Origin: Microbacterium terregens
Lineage (GTDB): Bacteria > Actinomycetota > Actinomycetes > Actinomycetales > Microbacteriaceae
Direction of reading: 5' to 3'
DNA: 64,000 nucleotides
Assembly (NCBI RefSeq): GCF_039534975.1
Contig: NZ_BAAAWH010000001.1
Span: 1,984,001 to 2,048,000, forward strand
The notes beneath the pieces were generated by a model. That model searched no databases. It worked only from the letters and a program-made list of their open reading frames with translations, and was not told where the DNA came from. A program made the position numbers and the translations under genes. Shown in pieces: positions 54,149 to 61,603 of this stretch. The stretch's first letter is position 1, and each line of letters begins with the position of its first letter.

Positions 54149-54226
54149 CGACGGCGGCGTCGCCCGGCCGTCCGGACGGCTTCGCGCGCCACCGCACACA
54201 GAGCGATCCGAGGGGCGAACCGACAC

Positions 54227-56233
54227 ATGGCAACTGCCACGAACATCGATGCGACCGCCGTCAACACCGTCGCCTGGCTGTCCGCGTCCGAGGCGACCAT
54301 CGTCGTCCCGGTGTACCAGCGCCAGTACCGGTGGGACATCGGCGCGTGCGAACAGCTCCTGGGCGACATTCGCGCCGTCGCCGATTCCGACGAGCGGCAC
54401 ATGCATTTCATCGGGTCTGTCCTCTCCTCCCTCAGCGTGGATCGCGGATCTGCCGAACTCGTGCTCATCGACGGGCAGCAGCGGATCACCACCCTCATGC
54501 TGCTCATCGCCGCTCTTCACCACACCGTCAGATCCGAACGACCGGATCTCGCCGGCGAGCTCGAGCAGGTGCTGGTGCGCGTCTCGGACCGGACGCGGAC
54601 CAAGCTGCGACCCCACCGCGCGTGGGCGGATGTGTTCGAGAGCGTCGTGATGGATCGCCGGTCCCCCGATGACGAACAGCGCGAGTCCCGCTTCGACGAC
54701 AACTACGCGTTCTTCCGTAGTCAGATCAGCGTCGAGGAGGCGCCGAGGATCTGGGGCGGTCTGCAGAAGCTGGAGCACGTCGCCATCACCCTCGGCGCGG
54801 GTGCGAACGCCCAGCAGATCTTCGAGAGCCTCAACTCCACCGGCGAACCGCTGCGCGATCACGAGCTCATCCACAATTACGTTCTCATGGGGCTCTCGCA
54901 TGCCGAGCAGAGCGAGATCGAGGACTCGTTCTGGGTGCCCATCGAGCAGAACACCGGCGAATCGATCGGCAGTTTCTGGCGCCACTTCCTGGTGATGAGA
55001 ACCGGGCGGGAGGTCACGGTCGCCGGCGAACGTGGCGTCTACGACGCCTTCCGCCAGGAGTTCCCGCGACTCGAGCTCGCGAGTCTGCGCGCGCACGCCG
55101 CGGAGTGGAAGGAGTACTCGGAGATCTATCGCATCCTGCTGGATCCCGCTCACGCCACCGATGCGGACCTCTCACGGCAGCTGGCCCAGGTCAACACCTT
55201 CGGCCGCGGCATGTACCCGCTCGTCATGCGCGCCTATCGCGACTACGCCCGCGGTGAGGTGGAGAAATCGGCGCTGGTGGCCACGCTCGAGTTCATCCAG
55301 GCGCTGCTCCTGCGCCGAAGCGTGGTGGGTATCGGTACCGACCGGCTCGTCGCGCGACTCTGCCGTGCCCGGGCGGACGGACAGCGCAGTCTGGAGACCG
55401 CGATGAGCCGGATCACACCCTCGGACGAACGCGTGCGAGTGGCACTCAAGTACAGCGACCTTCCGCACCCCGCCTACGTGCTCGGCCGTCTCGCGGACGT
55501 CGACACCCTCGCCGATGTCGCAGTCGAGCACGTCTTCCCGCTCGCCCCCGGGGACGCCTGGACCGGAGACGGGACACGCGCCTGGGTCGACTACAGCGAC
55601 GATGAGCAGAACAGCCACCGCGCCCTCGCCGGCACCCTGGGCAACCTGACACTCCTCGAGGACGCCCTTGCCGAGCGGGTGGCAGACAAGGCGTTCGCGG
55701 AGAAACGGGCCGCCTACGCCAGAAGCGGCATCGGCTTGACCCGCGAGGTCGCCGACGTAATGGCCTGGGGCACTGCCGCGATCGCTGCCCGGACCGCCGA
55801 ACTGACCGACGCCGTGCTGGCGGTGTGGTCGCGCCCGCCCGTCGTCGGCATCGACGATGACGGGCTGACCCCGGTCCTCGATGCCCAGCGCCGCCGAGGA
55901 TGGCCACGGGGCTGGCAGCGCGAGTTCGAGTACGTCGAGTATCGCGGCGAGCACTGGGAGGTCCACGACGTCAAGTACCTCTTCAACCGCGTCTTCAAAC
56001 GGCTGTGGGCGGACTCGCGCCCCGCCGTCGTGGCGTTCAGTGCGCGGCGCGGCGGACCCATCTATGCCGCGCAGGCGTGGAACGGCCAGTGGGACGCGCT
56101 CGACGAATCCCACTTCCTCTACATGGGCTGGGATTCCAAGTACATGCTCACCGCGGTGCAAGGCGTTCTGGAAGAGGCGGGTCTGGCCGCTGAGGTCTTC
56201 GTGAAGTACTCCTACATCGGGGCGGCGATGTAG
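54227..56233 (+). CDS. Single-chain DUF262-DUF1524 protein, GmrSD-like type IV restriction nuclease candidate
   Basis: A 668-residue protein. The N-terminal DUF262 (ParB/Srx-like) domain has VPVYQRQYRW (27-36) and LIDGQQRITTL (80-90), the nucleotide-binding/hydrolysing set, and SLNSTGEPL near 201. The DUF1524 HNH nuclease domain has EHVFP (434-438, His435) and LGNLTLLE (471-478, Asn473) followed by the usual FxxKRxxY. A further about 110 residues (555-668), rich in Trp and Tyr, form an extra domain that may read a DNA modification or target. GmrSD enzymes cut modified phage DNA with NTP hydrolysis; many are one-chain fusions like this. No methylase or other defence gene is adjacent. Confidence 0.85.
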   Translation: MATATNIDATAVNTVAWLSASEATIVVPVYQRQYRWDIGACEQLLGDIRAVADSDERHMHFIGSVLSSLSVDRGSAELVLIDGQQRITTLMLLIAALHHTVRSERPDLAGELEQVLVRVSDRTRTKLRPHRAWADVFESVVMDRRSPDDEQRESRFDDNYAFFRSQISVEEAPRIWGGLQKLEHVAITLGAGANAQQIFESLNSTGEPLRDHELIHNYVLMGLSHAEQSEIEDSFWVPIEQNTGESIGSFWRHFLVMRTGREVTVAGERGVYDAFRQEFPRLELASLRAHAAEWKEYSEIYRILLDPAHATDADLSRQLAQVNTFGRGMYPLVMRAYRDYARGEVEKSALVATLEFIQALLLRRSVVGIGTDRLVARLCRARADGQRSLETAMSRITPSDERVRVALKYSDLPHPAYVLGRLADVDTLADVAVEHVFPLAPGDAWTGDGTRAWVDYSDDEQNSHRALAGTLGNLTLLEDALAERVADKAFAEKRAAYARSGIGLTREVADVMAWGTAAIAARTAELTDAVLAVWSRPPVVGIDDDGLTPVLDAQRRRGWPRGWQREFEYVEYRGEHWEVHDVKYLFNRVFKRLWADSRPAVVAFSARRGGPIYAAQAWNGQWDALDESHFLYMGWDSKYMLTAVQGVLEEAGLAAEVFVKYSYIGAAM

Positions 56234-56352
56234 GAGACCGTGGGGCCTCGGTCTCCGCGCCATCGGTACTGACTCCCGCTGCGCGGTGCGTGATCTGCCC
56301 TCGCGAACGCGTTCGGCGCCTGCGCCACCGACACGGGGCGGGACGCACGGGG

Positions 56353-56475
56353 TCAGGTCCCGTCGCTCGAGTAGTAGCCGAGGATGTCGATGCCGGCTCC
56401 GACGAGCGGATAACTCACGAGCAGTATGCCGACGGTGATGACGATTCCGGTGCGGACACGCACACGACTGCTCAC
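56353..56475 (-). CDS. Possible 40-aa single-pass membrane peptide
   Basis: A 40-residue frame: a basic start (VSSRVRVRT), a hydrophobic helix (GIVITVGILLVSYPLVGAGI) and a polar end (GYYSSDGT). GTG at 56475 is one choice; longer upstream frames are antisense to the YjbR gene. The hydrophobic segment after Arg residues is convincing as a membrane helix, but short frames with this look do occur by chance in such DNA. Divergent from the YjbR gene. Confidence 0.35.
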   Translation of the reverse strand: MSSRVRVRTGIVITVGILLVSYPLVGAGIDILGYYSSDGT

Positions 56476-56491
56476 TGTCGGGAGTGCGGCA

Positions 56492-56497
56492 TATGCT
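56492..56497 (+). promoter_or_regulatory. Leaderless -10 box (TATGCT) for the YjbR-like gene
   Basis: TATGCT, 6 nt, then GTG at 56504. This decides against the 26-codon longer start at 56426. Confidence 0.55.
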
Positions 56498-56503
56498 CCT
56501 TCT

Positions 56504-56893
56504 GTGCCGACCCTCGACGACCTGCGCCGTACCGCCGGCGAGCTCCCCGGGAGTGCGGAGCGTGCGACGACGGGCGGCGCCGCGTGGTTCGTACGCGGCA
56601 AGCTCTACGCGTGGGAGTGCCATCCCTGGCCGAGCATTCCCGCAGAGACACGGGCGATCATCGCGGCCGAGCTCGTGGTCGGGGTGAAGGTCGCTGATCG
56701 GCTGGACACGCTCGCGCTCGTGGAAATGGCGCCCGACGTGTTCCTGACCACCACGACGCCATGGGGAGAGCCCAAGGTCGCGTTCCGGATGGCCCGCATC
56801 GACGACGCGCACCTCGCCGAGCTCATCACGGAGGCGTGGCGGCTACAAGCACCCAAGTACCTGCGGCGGGAGTTCGATGGGGTCGGCTCCTAA
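56504..56893 (+). CDS. MmcQ/YjbR family protein
   Basis: A 129-residue protein of the MmcQ/YjbR fold, often annotated as DNA-binding, with no defined function. It begins PTLDDLRRTAGELPGSAERATTGG, has AAWFVRGKLYAWE and ends with a helix (ITEAWRLQAPKYLRREFD), the standard length and order for this family. The GTG at 56504 follows a leaderless -10 box. It stands alone between the DUF262 gene and a converging hydrolase. Confidence 0.85.
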   Translation: MPTLDDLRRTAGELPGSAERATTGGAAWFVRGKLYAWECHPWPSIPAETRAIIAAELVVGVKVADRLDTLALVEMAPDVFLTTTTPWGEPKVAFRMARIDDAHLAELITEAWRLQAPKYLRREFDGVGS

Positions 56894-56987
56894 CACCCCG
56901 GGTCCCGAGGTGGTGAGTGTGGCAGTAACAGCCACGACTCCACCGCTCGAGGTCCCTCGCGTTGCGGGACGCGGGTGCGCACGGCGA

Positions 56988-57887
56988 TCAGTGATCGCGT
57001 AGCCAGTTCACGACGTACGCCGGCGCTGTGTCGGCGGCCTCCAGGCCGTATGCCAGGTGAGAGCCGTCCATCCAGTACAGCTCTGCGCCCGCGATATGCG
57101 CGTGGGCGTAGTCCGCGTTGGCCGGCGGCGCGGTCTTGTCCGAGCGGGCGTGCACGATCAGTGTCGGACAGGTGATGCGCTCCAGCGGCGCAGGAGTGAA
57201 CGTGGTGAAGTCGTTCTTCATACCCGGACGTCGCCGCGCCGCGCCCAGCGATGCGCGAAGTGTGGCCTCCAACGGCACAGTTCGGCCGGGGATTGCGGCG
57301 AGTACGGCAGCTCGTTCTGACGCGACCGCGCTGGGCTCACTGCTCGCCACCCGGAACAGGGCTCTGAGCGTCTGCCTCGTTGCATGGCGCAACAGCCAGA
57401 GCTGCGCCCGAGCGAGGGTGTCGCGCGCCAAGAGCTGCGCCGCCACGGTCGGAATCCGGCCCGGAATGCACACCGCGTCGACCTGAACCAGTGTCGACAC
57501 GCGGTCGGCGTGCCTGGCGGCGAGTTCATAGGCCGCCGGTCCGCCGCCCGAAACAGCGAACACGATGATCCGGTCGATCCTCAGGGCGTCGAGAAGCGCC
57601 GCGAGGGCATCACCCTGCTGAGCGAAGGTGCGCCCCGTCGACAGCGGCGTGCCCAGGTATCCCGGCCTGCTGGGAGCGATGATGCGGAACCCGTTGACGC
57701 GCAAGGGCTCGGCCGCCACGAGGCCCTGGTCCCACCCGCCGAGGGTGCCGTGGACGGAGAGAATCGGCTCGCCAAGACCCCGCTCGGCATACTCCACCGG
57801 ACCACAAGCCGTGGGAGCGGTCCGCGGGACTTCTGCAAGGCACTCGCGGTAGTCTTCCGCCGAGGCCATCCGGGGCACAGCATCCAT
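56988..57887 (-). CDS. Alpha/beta hydrolase
   Basis: A 299-residue alpha/beta hydrolase. The oxyanion-hole HG is in LSVHGTLGGWDQG (about 43-55), the nucleophile is Ser113 in VFAVSGGGPAAYE, with Asp250 (HARSDKTAP) and His277 (MDGSHLAYG) completing the triad. A cap region lies at about 145-225. No signal peptide, so it is cytosolic; the substrate is unknown. ATG at 57887 is preferred to the TTG two codons upstream. Weak ribosome site. It precedes a tRNA gene on the same strand. Confidence 0.85.
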   Translation of the reverse strand: MDAVPRMASAEDYRECLAEVPRTAPTACGPVEYAERGLGEPILSVHGTLGGWDQGLVAAEPLRVNGFRIIAPSRPGYLGTPLSTGRTFAQQGDALAALLDALRIDRIIVFAVSGGGPAAYELAARHADRVSTLVQVDAVCIPGRIPTVAAQLLARDTLARAQLWLLRHATRQTLRALFRVASSEPSAVASERAAVLAAIPGRTVPLEATLRASLGAARRRPGMKNDFTTFTPAPLERITCPTLIVHARSDKTAPPANADYAHAHIAGAELYWMDGSHLAYGLEAADTAPAYVVNWLRDH

Positions 57888-58014
57888 GCCCAATTGTCAC
57901 AACGCGGGCTGCTCGTCCGCCAGGTAGGTCGGCGGCATCCGCCGACTCAACCCACCAGTCGTCGCTGCGGGTCGCATTTCCTGCGCGCCGCTCGGCCGCG
58001 CAAAGTCGGGCACT

Positions 58015-58091
58015 TGGTGGGGCGGGTGGGACTTGAACCCACGATCGTCGGGTTATGAGCCCGCTGCCTTGACCAGCTTGGCCACCGCCCC
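58015..58091 (-). tRNA. tRNA with CAT anticodon (probably tRNA-Met)
   Basis: A cloverleaf on the minus strand with acceptor GGGGCGG/CCGCCCC, D-arm GGCCAAGCTGGTCAAGGC, anticodon loop CTCATAA (anticodon CAT), T-arm GTGGGTTCAAGTCCCAC, discriminator A and an encoded CCA (58015-58017). The lack of the initiator-specific three G-C pairs in the anticodon stem points to elongator Met; tRNA-Ile2 with modified CAT is the alternative. Confidence 0.93.
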
Positions 58092-58136
58092 TCGAACATC
58101 GAGCCTATCGAACGTCGATCATGCGGGTGCGCGTGG

Positions 58137-58142
58137 CACAAT
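58137..58142 (+). promoter_or_regulatory. Possible leaderless -10 box (CACAAT) for the 94-aa gene
   Basis: CACAAT, 6 nt, then GTG at 58149. It deviates from TANNNT at the first base but has the same spacing. Confidence 0.4.
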
Positions 58143-58148
58143 GCCTTC

Positions 58149-58433
58149 GTGGACCCTGTCGCCTGGCTCGTCGTCGGCATTCTGCTGGCCGCCACCATCA
58201 TCGCGGTCGCCTGTGCGCCGCGGCTGAAGCGCGACAACCTCCGGCGGCAGCTGGAGGGCGGCGGCGGCACCCTCGGTGGCATCGGCGCCGGCTTCGACGT
58301 GGTCTGGCGCCCGTCCGCCGAAGAGGCGCGCGAGCAGTGGCAGGCGCAGCTCGAGGTGCCCGCACCCGCTCCGACTCCCGGCGATCGTGGTCTGGTCCGT
58401 GAGGGCCGGATCGTGATCGACGTCTCCGGCTGA
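58149..58433 (+). CDS. Small N-terminally anchored membrane protein, 94 aa
   Basis: A 94-residue protein whose family I do not recognise. A hydrophobic helix (residues 4-23, AWLVVGILLAATIIAVACAP) is followed by a basic stretch (RLKRDNLRRQ), a Gly-rich turn, a Trp/Glu/Ala helix (VVWRPSAEEAREQWQAQLE) and a beta-rich end. The topology suggests a membrane anchor with a cytosolic tail, or a lipid-attached protein given the cysteine at the end of the helix. GTG start with a possible leaderless promoter. Converges on the DMT transporter. Confidence 0.7.
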   Translation: MDPVAWLVVGILLAATIIAVACAPRLKRDNLRRQLEGGGGTLGGIGAGFDVVWRPSAEEAREQWQAQLEVPAPAPTPGDRGLVREGRIVIDVSG

Positions 58434-58446
58434 GTCGGGCGCAGTC

Positions 58447-59535
58447 TCAGCGCCGGGGGCGCGTCCCGCCATCGTCGTCGTGCACCGGCGGTTCGGGCCA
58501 CACCTTCGACACCGCCTCCGTCAACCGAATGGAGCCGGTGCTCGGATGCGCGTCCCGTGGCCTGGTCGCACTTCCGCGCTCGATCGGAAGCTCCTGGCTG
58601 TCGCTCAGAACCTGCGGATGGTTGCGCGCGAGCGAGATGACTCCATACACGGCGACCGCGCCGGCGAGTCCGAAGCCGACCAAGGCGGGCCAGGGTGCGG
58701 TAGCCGCCTCCTGCAGCACGATCAGACCGATCAGAACGGCCACCATGGGGTCGATGACCGTGAGCCCGGCGATGACCAGGTCCGGGGGCCCTGCCGAATA
58801 CGCGGTCTGGACGAAGTACGCTCCGACCGCGACGGCGGCGAGCAGCGAGATGAGGCACAGGAGCGTGAGCCACTCGAAGTTGCCCGCCTGCACGCGCTTG
58901 ATGACCACCTTCGCGAGCGTTGCCACGAAGCCGTAGATGACACCCGAAGCGACGATGTAGAACAGGGCCTGCGCGCGCTTGCGCAACCAGATCCACAGGA
59001 TGCTGAAGGCGACGACCACGACCAGCAGCAGCACCAGGATCGTGACCAGCTGCTGGTCGGTCACCTTCTGCTCGGTTGCGACGAACGCCGCGATCGTCAC
59101 GAAGACGAGGATGCCGCCGACGCAGGCGACGATCGCACGGATCGACTTCTTGGTCGGCTTGTGCCCGCTCACGCGGGCATTCAGCAGCGTGGTGATCACC
59201 AGCGCGAGAGCACCGAGCGGCTGGACGAGGATGAGTGGAGCCAGCGCCAGGGCGCCCAGCTGGCACAGGATCGCAAGGCCGAGCATCAACGTGCCCACCA
59301 CCCAGGACGGCCGCCCCAAAAGGCTCAGCAGCTGCCGGCCGGTCAGGCCGGTGCTGCCCGAAGAGCCGGTCAGGCGCTCGACTTTGGCCACGCCGCGGTG
59401 CTGATACTGGGCGCCGAACGACATGAAGACCGCACCCAGCAGGGCCAGCGGTATGCCGAAAAGAATGGCGGGATCGCGGAAGACGCCGACCACGTTCTGG
59501 GTCACATCTTCGAGCGAAACGGGCAGCCACAGCAC
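58447..59535 (-). CDS. DMT family transporter
   Basis: A 362-residue polytopic protein of the drug/metabolite transporter superfamily, with about nine or ten membrane helices arranged as two EamA-like halves. Helical segments such as LFGIPLALLGAVFMSFGAQYQ and LVIAGLTVIDPMVAVLIGLIVL are typical, and the C-terminal 55 residues are hydrophilic and disordered. The substrate cannot be told from sequence. GTG at 59535 has TAGGGT 6 nt upstream, so it is probably leaderless. Divergent from def with only 42 bases between the two start codons. Confidence 0.88.
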   Translation of the reverse strand: MLWLPVSLEDVTQNVVGVFRDPAILFGIPLALLGAVFMSFGAQYQHRGVAKVERLTGSSGSTGLTGRQLLSLLGRPSWVVGTLMLGLAILCQLGALALAPLILVQPLGALALVITTLLNARVSGHKPTKKSIRAIVACVGGILVFVTIAAFVATEQKVTDQQLVTILVLLLVVVVAFSILWIWLRKRAQALFYIVASGVIYGFVATLAKVVIKRVQAGNFEWLTLLCLISLLAAVAVGAYFVQTAYSAGPPDLVIAGLTVIDPMVAVLIGLIVLQEAATAPWPALVGFGLAGAVAVYGVISLARNHPQVLSDSQELPIERGSATRPRDAHPSTGSIRLTEAVSKVWPEPPVHDDDGGTRPRR

Positions 59536-59541
59536 CCCTCG

Positions 59542-59547
59542 ACCCTA
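59542..59547 (-). promoter_or_regulatory. Leaderless -10 box (TAGGGT) for the DMT transporter
   Basis: TAGGGT, 6 nt, then GTG at 59535. It faces the def -10 box only 18 bases away. Confidence 0.55.
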
Positions 59548-59565
59548 ACCGCCCAGGCCGCTCGA

Positions 59566-59571
59566 TAGGCT
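59566..59571 (+). promoter_or_regulatory. Leaderless -10 box (TAGGCT) for def
   Basis: TAGGCT, 6 nt, then GTG at 59578, with no Shine-Dalgarno site. Confidence 0.6.
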
Positions 59572-59577
59572 CAAGGC

Positions 59578-60144
59578 GTGGCCGTTCTGCCGATTCGCAT
59601 CATAGGTGACCCCGTCCTTCATGCCCCCGCTGAGGCGGTGGGTGAGATCACCGATGAGGTGAGGCAGCTCGTCGCGGACATGTTCGAGACGATGGATGCC
59701 GCACCCGGGGTCGGCCTGGCCGCCCCGCAGGTGGGCGTGCCGCTGCGGATCTACACCTACAACTACCCGGACGACACCGGCGCACCATGGCGGGGCGTGC
59801 TGATCAACCCCGAGCTGTGGATGACACCGCCGGAGCCGGGGCAACCGGACCCCTACGAGGAGTCCGAGGGCTGCCTCTCGTTCCCGGGCGAACGGTTCCC
59901 CCTTCGTCGCTCCGATCGGGTCCTGGTCACCGGCGAGGACCTGGACGGGGCACGCGTCGAAATCCGTGTCGACGGGTGGCAGGCCCGGGTCATGCAGCAC
60001 GAGTTCGATCACCTCGACGGCATCCTCTACGTCGACCGGCTGGACGACAGCGACTGGAAGACCGTTCAGAAGATCGCCCGCAAACGGGGCTGGGGCCGGC
60101 CCGGGTCATCGTGGACGCCGGGCGTCGACGACATCGTCGCGTGA
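59578..60144 (+). CDS. def: Peptide deformylase
   Basis: A 188-residue metalloenzyme that removes the formyl group from new proteins. All three motifs are present: GVGLAAPQVGV (44-54), EGCLSFPG (metal ligand Cys99) and QHEFDHLDG (ligands His141 and His145, catalytic Glu142). The insert between motifs 1 and 2 is that of type I actinobacterial enzymes. GTG at 59578 is preceded by a leaderless -10. Divergent from the DMT transporter. Confidence 0.96.
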   Translation: MAVLPIRIIGDPVLHAPAEAVGEITDEVRQLVADMFETMDAAPGVGLAAPQVGVPLRIYTYNYPDDTGAPWRGVLINPELWMTPPEPGQPDPYEESEGCLSFPGERFPLRRSDRVLVTGEDLDGARVEIRVDGWQARVMQHEFDHLDGILYVDRLDDSDWKTVQKIARKRGWGRPGSSWTPGVDDIVA

Positions 60145-60551
60145 GCCTGCACCGCACACGAGGAACGAGCCCGGAGTGGACTCCAGAGCCGTGGATGGCT
60201 CGGCATGTCATGGGCCCACCAGTCCGACGACGAGGCGTTGGCCGTCCTCGAGGTCGGCAACGGTGATCGATCAGACCGTGTCGAGCTGTGGGTGTCCGAG
60301 ATCCCCAGGTCGCCGGCTTCAACCGCGCTCAGGAACCGATTCTCAGCCTGACCCGGGAGCTGTCCGACGGCGCCATCCTCGAGTCCGGTCGCGAGGAACC
60401 CTCGCCAGGAACCCATTGCTGCACCCACGCGCGCGCTGTCGGCAGCGAGCCGAATCGAAGTCGCGGGAGGCGCCTGGCCTGGTGCCGTGACCCGGTGACG
60501 TCGAACTTCTCAGGATCCGCAGGAGGTTCGAAATGCGCGGGAAAAGGAGAA
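60145..60551 (+). other. 407-nt stretch without a confident gene
   Basis: Between def and the tRNA-Asn terminator I see no gene with recognisable similarity. The best frame is a 48-codon stretch (60205-60351, ATG, beginning M-S-W-A-H-Q-S) with coding-like third positions but no ribosome site. It could be a small protein or the remnant of a longer one. Frames on the minus strand (for example 60066-60428) look less convincing. Confidence 0.3.
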
Positions 60552-60576
60552 CGACCCGGGGTGGAAGCCCGGGTCG
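60552..60576 (-). terminator. Terminator downstream of tRNA-Asn
   Basis: A perfect 9-bp stem (60552-60560 with 60568-60576) and a 7-nt loop, 36 nt after the tRNA in its direction, followed on the minus strand by TTCTCCTTTTCC. Confidence 0.8.
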
Positions 60577-60612
60577 CAGGTGAGGCCCGCGCTAGATGAC
60601 GCGGGATCCTCG

Positions 60613-60685
60613 CTCCCCGGCTTGGACTCGAACCAAGAACCTATCGGTTAACAGCCGATTGCTCTGCCAATTGAGCTACCGAGGA
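60613..60685 (-). tRNA. tRNA-Asn (GTT)
   Basis: A 73-nt cloverleaf on the minus strand: acceptor TCCTCGG paired with CCGGGGA (one T-G), D-arm AGCTCAATTGGCAGAGC, anticodon stem ATCGG/CCGAT with loop CTGTTAA (anticodon GTT), T-arm with GGTTCGAGTCC, discriminator G. CCA is not encoded. Confidence 0.95.
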
Positions 60686-60746
60686 AGGCGCCCGCCGAAA
60701 CGGGCAACTCGATCAGCTTAGCAAAAGGTTGGCCATGCTCTGAACG

Positions 60747-61535
60747 TCACGACACGACGAGTCGGCGGTCGGCTTCGCCGCTCGGGGTCCACAGCAGCTC
60801 GTCGGTGCCGCGGCCATACGCGATGGTGTGACCGCCGCGCAGAACGAGGACGTCTGCGGCGAGCTCGCGCACCACCTCGGCTTCGTTGGTCACGATGAGG
60901 GCCGACATCCCGTACGCCTGCCGACGCCGCAGGATCGCGTTGCGGGCCGCCCGGCGCACTTCCACATCCATGTTCGAGAACGGCTCGTCCGCGATGAGGA
61001 TGCGAGGCTGCAGCACCAGGGCGCGCGCGAAGACGACGCGCTGCCTCATCCCAGCGCTCAGTTCGTACGGGTACTTCGCTGCCGCGCCGAGCGGGAGCAT
61101 GAGTTCGTCCAGCAGCGTGGCCACCCGCACAGCCAGTGCCCTCTGATTCACACGCCGGTCACGGCTCGTGATCGGCTCACCGATCACTTCGGCGACCGTC
61201 ATGCGCGCCGGCAGCCGGGCTCCGGCGGTCTGCGGCAGATAGCCGGTCAGGTAGGTCAGCGTCCGGTGGGCCCGCCCGGCTCGACGCACGGCGATTCCCT
61301 CGACGTGCGCACTCCCTCCGACCACACCCAGTCCCGGCTCGTCGGCACCCGCGAGCACCGCGAGCAGGCTCGACTTTCCCGATCCCGTCGGGCCCATGAC
61401 CGCGAGCGTGCCCCCGTGGGACAGCGCGAACGAGACGCCGTCGATGACGCGCACGTCAGGTCCGCCCCGCCCTGCCCGTGCGATCGAGAGGTCACTGGTG
61501 CGGATCGCGACGTCGGCATCTGGAGGGTGGGGCAT
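60747..61535 (-). CDS. ABC transporter ATP-binding protein (orphan)
   Basis: A 262-residue ABC ATPase. Walker A is GPTGSGKSS (about 48-56), the Q-loop lies in GYLPQTAG, the signature is ELSAGMRQRV (C-motif with SAGMR instead of SGGQ), Walker B is ILIADEPFSNMD, and the H-loop position carries VTNEAEVV, with Asn where His is usual. The sequence resembles peptide/nickel (Dpp/Opp-type) ATPases, but there is no permease or binding protein next to it. ATG at 61535 has AGGA 8 bases upstream. The missing switch histidine may lower ATPase activity. Confidence 0.82.
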   Translation of the reverse strand: MPHPPDADVAIRTSDLSIARAGRGGPDVRVIDGVSFALSHGGTLAVMGPTGSGKSSLLAVLAGADEPGLGVVGGSAHVEGIAVRRAGRAHRTLTYLTGYLPQTAGARLPARMTVAEVIGEPITSRDRRVNQRALAVRVATLLDELMLPLGAAAKYPYELSAGMRQRVVFARALVLQPRILIADEPFSNMDVEVRRAARNAILRRRQAYGMSALIVTNEAEVVRELAADVLVLRGGHTIAYGRGTDELLWTPSGEADRRLVVS

Positions 61536-61603
61536 GTGTTCATCCTGCCCTGCGACCTCGTTCTCCGCCAGCGATGACCGTTGAGCGGCGTGCCCCGGCC
61601 GGG

